Source: Strongyloides papillosus
Lineage: Eukaryota > Nematoda > Chromadorea > Rhabditida > Strongyloididae
Assembly: GCA_005656395.1 (NCBI GenBank)
Contig: SRSI01000004.1
Span: forward strand, 496,001-560,000
Direction: 5' to 3'
Length of the DNA: 64,000 nt
The notes below the pieces were generated by a model. That model did no database searches, had not been told where the DNA came from, and saw only the letters and a program-made list of their open reading frames with translations. Within the stretch, counting starts at the first letter, position 1. Every line of letters starts with the position of its first letter. This document shows positions 1 to 14,100 of this stretch, piece after piece. Both the position numbers and the translations under genes were made by a program.

Positions 1-3000
1 ATATATTTGATCATTCATTTTGTGATTAGTAGATATCTTTAACGACCATTTTATCAACAATTTTACTTGTATTGATATATCTGAGAGTATTAATGATATT
101 GGGTTATATAATTTTAAAATAAAAAGAAGTACTGGATCATCAGAAACAAGCACAACAATGGCAGATAAATTTTGTTATATATTTATCTAGTACTTTTTTG
201 AAGAGATAAAATCGGATTTAAATTAAGCATTTTTTTCGTAATTTTTATAATTTACTTATTGTATTTTAATTCTAATTACATATTGCACCATTAAAAAAAT
301 GTTTCTAGGGATTTGCTCAGTATAGTACCATTACCAAATATGTTAAATTATTTTTTATCTATTCGTAGATGTAAAAACAGTTTGTAGTAGGTTAGAAATA
401 CTGTGTTTATTTGTTCTGTAAATTTAACCATTATATGTAACATTTAAGCCTTTAAATAACTAAGTAGCAATTCTTCACTCTGAAGAAGTATCTCCTATAA
501 TGAATGAGAGTAACGTTTAGGAGTGTATTTTTATAATATAGATAATGGTATTATATCGTATTTTGGCATACTAATGTTTCCTATGAGTGATAACTTTTGG
601 ATATAAAAATGAAGAATTATATAAATTTTAACAATACGTTTAATCGTATATTGATTAAAAAAATTAGTATTTCTATATTCTTCAATATTAATACTACCAA
701 ATTCCATTAAAAGGGGAATTTCAATTGTAGGGTGTATCATATAGTCACAATTGTAGAAGTCACATATCAAATAAAATAATGTAAATTACGATTTAGTAGA
801 AAGGTATGAAGTAAAAAGATCATATTTGCCAATACGAATATCACTATAAATGGCCACTGCTCAAAAAACGACAATATTTGCATTAAACGTCTTGAATAAT
901 GTATCCTTTTTTCTCTTTTGTTTTAAATAAATATTATGAGATCCAAATCATGACTGAACGATTGTTCATTTTCGTCAGCTTACATGTTCAACAGTTATTT
1001 TATTTCATTAGCATGTGAAGTTTTTTTTCTATCTCTTTACTATAGAGTGTTACACTATCTCTCTTTAAAATATTTTATTGTTATTATTGCAGATTTAATG
1101 TTTAAAAATATAATGGTGATTATAATATCTGTAAAAAATATCCTGATTTTTTATTGATTTTCCACAAGTATCTTTATAAGATATGTATTACATTTTATAT
1201 TAAAATTAGTAAAAATGTACTATATTTTTATTATTCAATGTGTTTATTCTTTATCAAGAAAAAAATTTAATATTTCTGTTTTTTTAACAGAAATTCATTT
1301 TTGAAATAAATGTTTAAGTCTATTGAGTATTACTAGAAAATTATATATTTTCATTATCAACGATGCTATAAAAATAATAAAAATGTTTTACTTTAATGAT
1401 ATGAGAATTATCATTAAATTTAAGATATATTTTATAATAAATAGAATGTATAGCAGATGTGTGATTTCAATTTTCTAAAAACAAATGTTAAATTCTAAAG
1501 GTTTCTGATAACTGCTAATTACACTTACTTTTTGTCATAGAATTTTTTTATTAAAAAAGAGTTATAATTATTTGCTGATAAAATGAATAGTGGTATTTTA
1601 TTAGAGTTTTTATAAATAATCAAATTAAATAAAAAGTTGATGAAAAGAGTAAATAAAATATTAATTAAAGAAAATGACCTTGTCGCAGAATTAGAATTAT
1701 TGTAGCATTAGAAACAATTTGTAATACTTTTAATAAATCATAGTAACATCTTTAACGTAACAATATTTTTGATTTAAGATTTAATTTTTATCCGACACCC
1801 TGCATTATTAAATATTTTGTTTATATGGTATAGTTTCGAAATGTCACGATTTTTAATTTTATATTCCCAATTTATTAGAAGTATATAAATGTAAAATAAT
1901 CAAAATTATAGTTAGAATTAAATATATATTATTTTAATTGTAAAGATCAATATAACGTGTATATTTTTGGACTTTAATGAATTTTTGTATAAAATTAAAT
2001 ATCCTATAAAATAAAAAAATATATTTTGCATAATATTTTTAAAATAAAAATCATTTCATTATCACTAGAATTAGAGTTTATTCAAATTATTATTTTTAAT
2101 AGTAGTTTAATTGCTTTTAATAGTATTATGTAATGAAATTATAATTAAATAAAAGATTTTTTTGGATTTATAGCAATTTTTAGTAGGTACTAACAAAGAA
2201 TTTCATTATAATTTATCAATGCTATTTTTAATATTTTGCTTTTTCCTTTGAATGTGTTTATTTTTAAACGATATTTTCTATTGTATATAAATTCTTGGTG
2301 TAATTAACTCTTTTTTTGTTACGTCTAAATTTACTATTATTTTTTCATTTCGAATATTTTAGATGATTCAAAAACCGATGATTTATTTTCGAAAAATGGC
2401 TATTATTTATAAGAAAAGCTATTCGATTTTTAATCATAGATATAAATTATAGCTTTAGTTTTATAAAATTTATTAATATTATATATAAGTAATAATTTTT
2501 ACATATATATAGTTACATTTTTTTATTTCTTTTTATTATAGATGCAATATAATATTCAAATTTTATTTTTATTCTTATTATAAAATTAAGTACTGTAGAA
2601 TTTTTTTATACCTATAATATAAATATTTTAAACCTAAAGTAATATTTATTGCCTCATTAGAATATAGCTCATAAAATATTTAAATATTCTTTACAATTTT
2701 AATTTGATAACTTTTTTCTTTTGCTATTTTTTAAAACAATTTTATTTTAAACAACTCTTATTCACCAAAGTATATTATGTACTTAGTTATTATTTTTAAA
2801 ATAGCATTTATTACTTTCATTGAAAAATAATCACAATTATCAAGAAATGTAAAGTTTAACATTTTTTATACGAACTTTGAACTTAAGAGAGTCAGATTTC
2901 TCTTAATACACTTGGCAATGTAAATCATCTTTCTATACCATTAATTTAGGCCATAAATATATCATATTTTGTTACAATGTACTGTAATAAATTGTATAAA

Positions 3001-5340
3001 TGTATCTCATAAATTAACAACTATAAAACAATGAGTTTTAATTTTAAATGAACTGACATTATAAAATAAAAAAAATATTTAACAAATTGACTAGCAAAAT
3101 ATATTGAAGAGTATTATTATTTCATAATATATTATTTTTTTATGAAATAATTATTACCCAGTAAATTTTAAAAAATCGTAATAACAAAATTTCACTATTA
3201 TTAAAAAATATTTTTTAGTGTACAATCTAGAGATTATATGTACTATACTACAATAGTTTAATTCACAGATTAGTATACTTTTATACATAAAATTATATTT
3301 ATAAAGTACTTTTTATGAAATAAAGGAACATCAAAATTATCTGATAAATAAAGGAAGTTTTCGCTTTTTTTTATAAACAAATTGTACCGTAACATTTTAT
3401 TTAATCAATTGATTTATTAATATTTTACAACTATAAAATCAGAACAATGAATATTTATGAATAAGCTAATTGATCTTCAATCTTTCTAAATCAATTTTTA
3501 AGTAATAATATGAATAAAATTTATTACTCAGAAGTTCTATACTTTTTGATATATTTAAACTGTCATTTGTAACTTTTTAACTGAATAAAATATTTTAAAT
3601 TGAAAGATTTATGTTTTAAATAATGTATAATTAAAAATACCATAATTCATTTGTTTTCACAGTTATTTAAAATGATTAACAATTATAAACGTTAATGATG
3701 ATGGTTTATTGATAAAAATTGTGTTAATATAAAAATTATACTGTAGAAAATTTTAGACTTACTATAGAAATCACAGCATATTATGAAGTATTTTATTTAG
3801 ATAAAAAATTTTTACACAAAAATAAGTTCAATAATAAATGTTTACGTTTGAGAAATTTTTTTGTTTGCTTTTAAAAATAAACAAATTTTTATCACGCAAA
3901 AATACTCCATAAATTTTAGTTGATGGGAAATTATTGGAGAAAATATCTGAGTTTCAGCGAAAACAATTAAAGAAAAATATATCAGGATTTTTTTTCCTAA
4001 ATTAAAGGAATAATATTAAGTACTCTTTTTAAGTTATGAAATTTTGAAAGTTTATTTTATACAAAATTCGAGGAAAATATTACCCGAAATAAAAAAGGAG
4101 GTTTTTTTCTCCTATAGAATAGTTGACCAGCTTTTAACAAATTGGACGAAAAATTCTCCGTTAATTTTTTTTGTGATAAATCATTCATAGAAAAAATAAA
4201 CTTATTGACCTAATGAATGGAAATAAATTTCGAAGTTATTTTTTTATAGACAATTTTGTTGTAACAAGTAAAAGCAACTAAAATATTGCTAATAAATTAT
4301 AAAAAAATTAAAACAAATTTTTAACATATTAAAAATACTACTAATCAATAAAATGTATATATTTCAGAAAAAAAACTGAAGTTATCTTATAACATAGATG
4401 AATATATATCTGTCAGAATATTTGAATATTCTAAATATAATTTATAAATTTCACGATATTATTTTATTATATAATTAAACAGTTTTTCATAATAAATCAG
4501 AGTTAGCTTAATTGTTTAATTTGCTCTCTAATCGGGATAAGGATATTTCAACAACAGTTTTGTTTGGCATCTCCCATTGAAATAGTAAATTTCATCAATA
4601 ACATAATATACCCAAAATCAAATTTACAAAGTTAACTTTTTGTCATATTTTATATACCCTCATAATGTTCACAAGAACTTTTGAAATCTAAACTTTTGAA
4701 TTTTTTGTTAAGTGTATCATACCTTATGAATTACAAGTTATTCAATTATATAAGTTAAATAATGACGCAAATAATAATCAACAGCCAATATGGAACGTTT
4801 TGAATAATATCTTAGAATTAGATTTGATAGGTACTATCAATTTGCTTAGAAATCTACTACAATTTTTAAATTATCCACAATAGTAAAGTTAAATAGTAGT
4901 CAGAATTATTTAAACGATTTCTTCTAAGATAGAGGAAATTTGAAGAGCAAAATTTTTTCTCTTCAGTAAAACATGGTAAAAAATTTTTTATAACTGTTTA
5001 TTAAGACAACCAAGTTTTTTAATCTTGAAGAATAAAAATTCTATATTTTATCAATTAGACTAATAGAAATAATAAATTTATTGTTTATTTTCATATTGTA
5101 TTATATATAATTATATTTTTTATTAAATTTTATTTTCCAATATTATACAAATATTATTGATAATATACTACATATATTTATGAATATTATTCAACGGATA
5201 CAAATTGAACAAAATAAATTCTATTTAAAAAAAATAAAATAATGTCAACAAGAATCTTACGACGATCCTCAATAAAGTGTTATTTTAATAATACAATTTT
5301 GTAATTTTTAATGATAATAACTTTAAATAACACAGATTTC
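1..5340. other. AT-rich region with no supported gene
   Basis: I see no exon chain, RNA gene or repeat that I can support. One 79-codon open frame on the minus strand (531-770) has low-complexity composition, no recognisable motif and no convincing splice partners. The stretch lies downstream of the HLH-1 gene, so its right end presumably holds that gene's 3' UTR. Confidence 0.5.
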
Positions 5341-6940
5341 CTAGTTATGTTCTTGTTTAATTTCTTTTTTTATATCACTACAAGTGAGTTGGTGATGAGA
5401 TATATGATCAAATAATCCATTAACATTTTGTTGACAAATTATTTGACTTGAATTTTGACTATTTGGACTATTTCCTTGATAACCTATAATATTCATGTAT
5501 TAAAGAAAAAAAAAGTTATATTAAATAGTTAGTTTGTTTTTTTACCCCTTACAAATATTTTTAAGCATTTTTTTCAAAAGATAATATAAAAAAATTTGTA
5601 GGTATAACGAATTTACTTACTGCTTCTTATATCTGTCTGGGTAATTGAAGTTGCCGCTTGTGATATACTAACATTAGGTATTATTTCTAAGCTTGGTTGA
5701 TGTGATGAAATAAATGACTGAGAATTAGGGTACCGACAGCTATTTGGAATACATATCTATAAAAAATAGTAAATAAAGTGCAAATATATATTGTTACATA
5801 CAATAAAATCTGATGAATCTTTATCAAAAGCGATACCTTCATTTACTGCCATTATCCTTGTCATTTTGCCTTCTGCCTTCAAAACATCCTCTAATTTATT
5901 GATATACTCAATGGCACCCCTTAAAATTTCAACCTTTGGCAATCTTTGATTTGGATTAGGGCACGTTCTTTTCTTCATATTTTCGAATGCTTCATTTACT
6001 TTCTGCAATCTTTTTCTTTCACGTAATGTTGCAGCTTTTCTCCTATCGTATGGCTTTCCTGCTCCCTGATAAAGAATATTTTCCTCATCATCATCAAAAC
6101 CAGTCGGAGAAAAGTTATTTTTCGCTGAATTTTGCTTTCTAGTGTGTTTAGCAGAGTTATTAATAGCTGAAGAAGGTGAACAAGAATCTTCATGCGCCAA
6201 ATTGATTGTTTGTTGCGAGATTGTCGATGATGCTTGAATTGATGATTGTGAATCATTTATTAAATTTTTAGATTTTATTCTTTCTTTTTGAATAGTTGAT
6301 GGTAAAATTATTTTATTTGTATCTAAAAGTATTAAATAGAATGTTTATTTAAAATAAAAAGCATTGAATATAAATAATAACTTTTAAAATAAACAAATAA
6401 AAAGAATTAGTTATTTAATAACAATGTATTAAAAATCTAAATTGTTTATAAAATGTAAAATACAATTAAAGAATTTTTAATAATTGATATCTTACCTTTA
6501 AGTTTTCCTTTTTCATTTTTATTAAATGATATATCATTATCAAAATGTAAATTAGTAGTAGTAAAAGTTAACGTAGGATGATTTCCTGTATTTGTTAAGC
6601 CATTTTGTATATTATTACTATTATTGTTGTTAACGTTTATTGGTAGGCCGAAAGACGATAAATCCGTATAACAATTTTGTCCAACATGAGGATTATTTCC
6701 TGAATAGTGACCGTAATATGATTGGGAGTACCGAAATTGGTCATATCCATTTAATGTTTGATTATATTCAACTCCTGTAATACTATTATTTCCATTTGTA
6801 GGAAATACCATAATTGATGGTTGCATGATATTTGATAATTCATTTACTGTTACAGATGCTTGTCTTGTCAAAGAGTTTGAGGTTGATGCTGATGAGTGGT
6901 AAGGTGGATAGATACTTTCATAACTACAATTTTGATTCAT
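5341..6940 (-). CDS. hlh-1: Myogenic bHLH transcription factor (MyoD/HLH-1 family)
   Basis: Four exons on the minus strand: 6940-6496, 6322-5802, 5756-5621 and 5483-5341. All phases close, giving 414 residues. The bHLH domain lies at about residues 240-295 in exon 2. The basic region reads [20 protein letters not shown]; it keeps the Ala-Thr pair and the Lys before VNEAF that mark myogenic factors. Helix 2 contains [17 protein letters not shown], close to the vertebrate MyoD sequence. The N-terminal 148 residues are rich in Ser, Asn and Tyr and the tail is Gln/Ser rich, as expected of activation regions. By family it binds CANNTG sites as a dimer and drives body-wall muscle genes in the nucleus. 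TTTTATAG ends a few bases before the ATG, a likely trans-splice acceptor. At 414 residues it is longer than I recall for C. elegans HLH-1. Orthology rests on the bHLH domain. Confidence 0.93.
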
Positions 6941-7047
6941 TTTCTATAAAAGATATTTTGATCTCTTTAATTAATATGTAATTTTTTTTGTAGATATTTA
7001 ACTGTTATCAAGAAATTTTTTTAATCTGAAATCAAAGAATAACAATT

Positions 7048-7500
7048 ATGACAGCTGTTGTTAAACTGTTTTGCGCACATAAACATCTCTCGCTATTGAC
7101 ATCAGGTGCTTATATTTTTAAAAAAATTATTATAGTATTAAAAATGTGTAAGGGGCATTGTGGGTCACCTTTGGCAGTTGGTTTAACATATCGTTATCAA
7201 GAAACAGCTGAGAAGAACATAAAGAGATTTTGTTTTTACATTATTAGCGATAACACAGTTGTTTTAAGATTCTTAATGGAACTAGTAAGAATCTTAGTAA
7301 GCATCACCTTTGACATGGTGAGCTGTTACTTTTTAAATTTTTCATTTAGTAAAAAGGAAAAATTAAATAGTAGAAAAAGAGTAAAAATTAAGCATTTGAC
7401 ACTATAAAGAAAGTTGTTGTAGCTGGAGAAAGCAACTGTTGGTTTGATATACATTCTTTAATCTTACTAGGTTTAACTCATATAACTAAACAACTGTTAA
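7048..7500. promoter_or_regulatory. Candidate muscle enhancer/promoter: E-box cluster upstream of hlh-1
   Basis: Seven CANNTG motifs lie within 445 bp directly upstream of the divergently read hlh-1 start: CAGCTG at 7052-7057, CAGGTG at 7103-7108, CAGTTG at 7175-7180, CAGCTG at 7205-7210, CATTTG at 7393-7398, and CAACTG at 7433-7438 and 7491-7496. The block is visibly richer in G and C than its surroundings. MyoD-family factors bind CAGCTG and CAGGTG, and C. elegans hlh-1 is reported to act on its own promoter, so autoregulation is a reasonable inference. A 119-codon plus-strand open frame overlaps the block but shows no domain or splice structure; I take it as a by-product of the local base composition. 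Confidence 0.6.
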
Positions 7501-9328
7501 GGCGGAGATAATTAATATTATATTAGAGAGAATGAACAGATCAATTGAAAATTTGAAACCAAAATATGCCAAAGTAAAAATATTTAAGTAAAGTCTCTAT
7601 AATCTATCATACGTGATATCTTCCTGTACAGGAGGATAATAAATAATGGTAAAATGTAATTTTCATTATTCTGAGTATTTCATTTGAAAAAGCTTTTAAT
7701 TGATAAACAAATAAGAAGTCTGGTAGATGGTTATGTAGTATGATCAAAATGAACATAGGTAATAATGGTTTAAAGAAATAATAATGCTTAACAATAGGGA
7801 AATGCCATTATCACATCATAAGTTTATTCTTAACTCATTAAAATGCAATCTATTTGTTTAAATATTTTTAATTATGTCAGTAAATATTGCCAGGTAATAT
7901 ACAATTAAAGTCCTAATGATCAAAACAATATTTATTATATGACAACTATAATTTATACTATACCTATTATCATTGTAATAATAAATGAACTTTAAAATAA
8001 TTAAAATGTTTTAAATGGTGTCTTTAAGATACGTAAATATTCTTCTTGAAAAGTATACATTTTTTAAAGCTAGTTGAAATTTATAATTTCAACATAATTT
8101 TCTCATTATATAAAAATTAAAAAATAAATAAGTTTTAAAAACTTTTGTAGATAGAATTTTTTTGTATAATTAATTATAAATGATAATTTTTTATAAGGAT
8201 AAATTATTCAATTTATTTAAGAAAAAATATTTTTATGAATATAATAGTTAAAAATAAACTTTAAAAATTTTAGAAAATATTTATAATTTAAACTAACTGC
8301 TATTCAAAATTTATACATTATTTTTAAAAAAAAATTTTTTCTTATTTGAAGCATTAAGAGATAATAACTAATGTATATCTTTATAATGAATGAAAGTATA
8401 GTTAATTAACATATAAAGTAATTAAGTAGTATTTTTTTAGAGTAAATCTATAATCAATTATTATTTGTATAAGTAATGAAGCTAATTTTACTACATATTA
8501 CTGGAAAATACACATAAAAAGATTTCACTTAATAACCTTTACATATCTAAGATTAATTACATGTTAACTTGTTTTAACTTGTACTTTCATTGTTATCACA
8601 TTTCTTCGTTTCTTATATAATATTTTATAATGGTGGAATGGACAGAAATTAAAAAAAAATCAACATTTTCACTACTGATTACCTCCTTGCCATTACTATT
8701 TTAACCTTTGCAAGGTGGTTCTTTATTTTATTTTTTTATATCATATTTTAAGTGGCAGGCTTTATTTAATAAATCAATTTTTGCGCAAAGACTCAAAAGA
8801 TTCTAAAAATGTAATATATTTCAAGTTTGGACTAGGACAAATGATGCCTGCTCTAAATTTCCTTTTTATTTTTACAATAGGGTCATTAAATAAATAAAAT
8901 TTGGATAATCAATTTAAATTAATAGTTCATTTTAAATTACTTCTTTGATTTACATTATAATGATTTTCCAAGGATTTTTATAGAATTTTATCCCCATTTA
9001 AGATATTTAAACTTTTATTACTTTTTTACTAAAAAAAATAAAAAACATACAAAACAAATATAAAATGATAAAATTTTGTATAATAAAAATGTTTGAAACA
9101 TAGAATTAATTGATATTTTACGTTAGCAATATTACAACACAAGATTATGTATTTAAATTTATACCAAAATCATGGGGAAATAAGTTAATTGAGATTTTAA
9201 AAAAAATTTAAAAATATAGAGTGTTTTAAAAAAATAGTAACAATACTTCATTTTGTCAGTTGACGATGATTATTGGTAATTCATACCCGTTAAATGTATT
9301 GATACCTTCCAATTTGCTATTATCATAT
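7501..9328. other. Intergenic region between hlh-1 and the P450 gene
   Basis: No gene is supported. A 60-codon plus-strand open frame at 8715-8897 lacks recognisable features. An imperfect inverted repeat (ACCTCCTTGC at 8681-8690 against GCAAGGTGGT at 8710-8719) sits in a slightly GC-richer patch and could be a remnant of a small repeat. The right end should hold the P450 3' UTR. Confidence 0.45.
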
Positions 9329-11186
9329 CTAATTACGTTTTGAAATTAATAATTTATATTTTTGTGGAGAACATGTAATACCAAGCATACGTTTTGTTGA
9401 AGGATTAGTGTTATTAGGGTCAGGTTTTATATCAAAATTTCTTAAAAGATTAGCAAGCACAAGGTATAACTCTGCTTTGGCTAAACTTTCACCAAGACAT
9501 TGTCTTTTACCTAGAGAAAATGGCATAAACCCATCTAATTTTTTTTGATTTCCTTTATCATCCAAAAATCTTGATGGATTAAATTGTTGAGGATTCTCAA
9601 AGTACCTTGAATCATTCATAACAATTGATATCATAGGTAATACCATTGTTCCTTTTTTAAAATAATAACCATCAATTAGTACATCTGTTGAGGTTGTTCT
9701 TAATAAATTAAATGTAAGAATATTTGCTGTCCTTTGAATTTCCTATATAATGTAACAAATAAAATTAAAGTATTTATATATATGTGTGAGGGAGCGGTAA
9801 ATATTTAAAGTAATTAAAAGTGGTTATTGTCTAATTAATACTTACATTAGTCATTGCCTGAAGATAAGGAAGATTGTTACGATCATTCATCTTTATGATA
9901 TTCGGTAACTCACTCAATTCCTTTTGAACTTTTTGTAATTCTTCTGGATGTCGTAATAAATATAAAAACCCCCATTTTAATGTTGTTACAGTTGTCTCCA
10001 TACCAGCAAAAAAAAGATCTAATAAAAGTGATCTAAGTTGTTTTTCTGAAAAATAACCAATGTCACTATTCGATGATTTTCTTTCATGCATCTCCTTTAA
10101 ATAGGCATATGTAAAGTCAGTTGGTTCGGAGGATGGATCAAAATTAGAAATATGTTCATTAATTTGTGCATCAATAAAGTTAAACAACTTTTTTTTAATT
10201 GTCATTATTTCAATCCATTTACTATTGAGGAAAGGAATTTTTGTTGATAGTGGCGAAATACAATAAAGACCCATGATAGGTTGGACAACAATTTGTGTTT
10301 GCTTTTCCAGTAAATCTCTCAATTCAATAAATGACGGATCATCCTATAATTAGTTAGAAAATATTTTACTTTCTTATTTGTAACTTTAAAACATACATGA
10401 TCGTATCTTTTACCAAATAAAATTGTTATAATTATATTTCCAACACAGGCAGCAAAGTATGAATGTAAATCAAGTGCATTACTACCACTATCAATTTCTA
10501 GTACTTCAATCATTTTTTCTACTTCAAACATAACTCTCCTTTCTATTTCGGTTCTTCCAACACCAAAGTCACGTAGAACATGTAATGAAAATCGCCTTTG
10601 TTCTCTCCATTTATCACCATGTATTTGTAACACACCATTAAATCCTTCTTAATAATTATAAATAAATAAATTATTTAATTTTACTTCCTACTTACCCATA
10701 AAAGTATCTGTTATATAGTTGAGCCATCGATCACTGAAATGATCACCATGTTTTATAAAATAATATTTCATTGTATCGATATCTGATACAAAAACCATTG
10801 GAATAGGACCCATCCAAACAGTATACTGACCACCATATTCATCTTTCCATTGTGAAAATTTTTTATCAATATTATTCATTGATAATAACAATTGTGGCAT
10901 ATTTCCTGCTACCAACCATGGTACAGGTCCTGGAGGTAAATTTTTTCTTTTCCAATATAATTCATGATATAAGTAACCAATAGATATCCCTATGCATAAA
11001 ATAATTTTTACCTAATAAAAATAATTTAAATTATAAAAATAAAATCTACTATTTTATTACATTTAAAAATTTGAACACTTCTATGACCTTGAAAGTTAAT
11101 CCAAAAAATACTAGAAGAAATAATATTAACAGTGTTATCGTTTGAAACTGGGTTTTTTTGTAATGTATAAAAGTTAGTGCTGTCAT
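9329..11186 (-). CDS. Microsomal cytochrome P450 (nematode CYP33-like clan 2)
   Basis: Five exons: 11186-11061, 11011-10696, 10644-10397, 10343-9846 and 9742-9329. The phases close to 533 residues, close to the usual 500. Hallmarks in order: a proline hinge PPGP at 68-71; helix C WREQR at 160-164; helix I AGMETT at 343-348; ExxR as EIQR at 397-400; PSRF at 452-455; and the haem loop FSLGKRQCLG at 471-480 with Cys478 as the thiolate ligand. These are all the residues needed for a working haem mono-oxygenase. The haem loop and the following ESLAKAEL resemble nematode CYP33/34/35 enzymes of xenobiotic or fatty-acid oxidation; the substrate cannot be read from sequence. It should sit on the ER membrane by its N-terminal anchor. 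Exon 1 is the least certain part: it adds a second hydrophobic segment (about 16-32) ahead of the one at 43-54. Confidence 0.9.
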
Positions 11187-14100
11187 TTTTTAGGATATTA
11201 AATATAAAACTGCTACTTTTAAAAATATATATCAATTTAGCATAAAATAATTTCTCTAAAATAATATATGAATAAACTATACAAAATATTTTATATTTTA
11301 CAAAACAGGTACTACATTGTAATTAAAAAGGAAAGTGATATATATATTAATATTTTTTTACAAGTATAAATATAAAGCCAATTGTCTGAAACAGAGGACA
11401 AGTTTTTTTCTTATACATAGATAATAAATTTACATCAATGTAAAAAGATCGTCTTGATATAAAAAAAATTTAATTACAAATGACACTATATAGATGTATA
11501 AAAATTTTATATATACATCAAATTCTACTAACAACGGGAAATCAGTAAAATAAAATGAGACAATATTGCTACAAACTATATAAATACAATTGAATCTTAT
11601 CAATCCACCATTATATACCATTTGATCTTTTATTTTTCCATAAATATATGCAAAAGAGCTATTGATGATATTTCCATGTATAAAATATAGTAGTCGTTCC
11701 AACTATTCAATATAAATGAATATAATATATATATTTTATATGCAACCATATAAGATAAAGTACGCGCATTTATTAGATTAAACTAAATTTTATTAAAAGA
11801 AAATTTTATGATGGACATTGTTGATTCTTCAGCATATGAATGAGATAATGATGATGATACATTTAAAATTGACCCACCAAAAGATTAAGTCAATAGATAT
11901 TAATTAGAAAAATGAAAAAATCATAACCCCTTAATATTATAATACGATTTTGCAATATAATATAAAATTAGAATATTGAGAAATAAAGCTTCAATGAATA
12001 ATTTATATACCTTTTTCTACTCCTCCTATGTATTTGAAATATTATTAAAATGAAAAAAAATTTTTTTTACATTGGTATAAAAGAATAGTTACGAGTGTTA
12101 TCTTAAAAAAGGTAAATTAATGAATAAATATATTAAAAAGGCTTGTTGAAAGAATAAATGTATCATTTAAATAAACATATCCAACCTATTTTAAAAGACC
12201 AATGGGTTTATTTGAAAATTTAAATAAACTAGATTAATTTAATTTTTATATTAAAACAATATTTGTCGAGAATAATATTGACATTCTTTTATTCCATACA
12301 TTCATGAGGTAATTTACATAAAAAGAGAATGTTTGTTAATAAATATAATTTTCCACTTTTAAATAAATATATTTTTGTAATCTATTTTTTATTATATAAA
12401 ATAAAGTAAATTTTTATATAATTACATGCATACTTATATTAAGTTATGATTTTTATATTTATATATGTCAAGAGTTTATCAAGAATATGTGTAATGTTCT
12501 AAAGTTCTGCATAGTTTTTTAAAAGTATTAATATTTTGATAGATACTATTTTTTGCCATTTAAAAGATATTATTTTTAACGTAAAATAAACAAAATTTTC
12601 TTATCTTTATCGCATGTAAAGTGTAATCACTCGATAATTAAATGTAATTCCGATAAAATAGCACAAATAACTTGTCACTTAGCCAATCTTTTATAATGTA
12701 TCATAGCATCATCTTATGTACTAATTTTTAGAAATTAAACCATTCTTTGTAAAATAAAATAATATCGATAATAAAATTTTTAAACTGAAAAAAGTAAATT
12801 ATCAATACAAATATTTATAAATTATTTTAAAGGTTGAAAATAGTGTTTAGTTGAAATCAAAAAGAATAACACAAAGTTTTCACTTTTTTGTGTTTTTTTC
12901 AAAAAATATTTAGGGTAAATTATCTTTTGGTTGAAATCATACTTATTGATATATTGTTATTATATTAAAAAAGTTATTAAAATATACATTGAAATAAACA
13001 TTTTACAGGAAAATTTTCAGTTTATCCATAATAAAAGATTTTTTAAATATCGTTAAAGAATTATTCTTAAGTCGAGTAATATTTAATAATAGGTAATACC
13101 ATAATTTGTTTGAAAGACAGAAATTACGTGATTTTAAACAGAAATATTGAAAGAAGTAGTGAAGGTAAAACTATATTATAAATATATTAAAAGGAAACTA
13201 GTGACCGTGTCATGTTTAATCTAATTCAAAACACTTTAAAAACGAAAAACCTCTTTTAAATCATAATATAGTAAAAATTTAGAAATTAGTAAACTTAAAT
13301 AAATATTGAAAAAAATATAATTCATATTTTCATTTCAAGGCATCCAATCATTAAAATCATTTAATGAATGTTTAGTAAATTTTTATATTTATTATTTTTT
13401 ATCAACACATGAATGAATTAATCTTTATCTTCTTTTACAAATATTTATACAAAATTTTTACAATTTCTTTCATGTTTCAAACCTTAGACATTTAATTGTC
13501 TGATGTTTCATCCTACTATATAAAAATAAAATTGAATGAAAATTTAGACCATACCTCACTCACTAATATTTTCATAAAATTTTTCATAAATAAAGAAATT
13601 TTTAAATATAAAGTTGCAGAAAAATTGTTTTATTGCTCCTAAATGCTCTTGTCTTTTAAAAGAATTGTGTTCTCAAAATTTTCTATCCTGTAAAATAATA
13701 TATTACAATTTTTATATGAAATTTTAGGTAGAAATTTTTTTCCAAATATTTGATAGTTTTTTATAAATCTTCATTTAAAAAAACCATTTAAAATATGTAC
13801 AGTCTTTCTTACTTCTCTTTTTGGTTCGAAAAGTATATGTTATTTATTGGTCACAATGTTTTCAGAATTGATGAATTTGTTTACATTCAGTTTTTCTTTC
13901 ATTGACATCTAAGTTCAAAAATTATAAAAGTAAGGGAAAATATATAAATGAATTCTTAAATATATTTAAGAAACCATTATAAAAGTTAACTTTAAATTAC
14001 ATAGCTTAATTTTTTTACCAAAGAGGCTTTCATGTGATCTTTTCACTATTTAAAAAATTTCCGACTTCTATCATCTTTTTTGGATAATAGTATTCCTTTT

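Noticed and set aside
531..770. 79-codon minus-strand open frame
   Set aside because: Low-complexity Ile/Tyr/Asn-rich translation, no motif and no neighbouring exon.
7048..7407. 119-codon plus-strand open frame upstream of hlh-1
   Set aside because: No domain, no splice partners and odd composition; it coincides with the GC-richer E-box block, which by itself makes stops rarer.
11430..11702. 90-codon minus-strand open frame
   Set aside because: Very hydrophobic AT-derived composition and no start context or homologous motif that I recognise.
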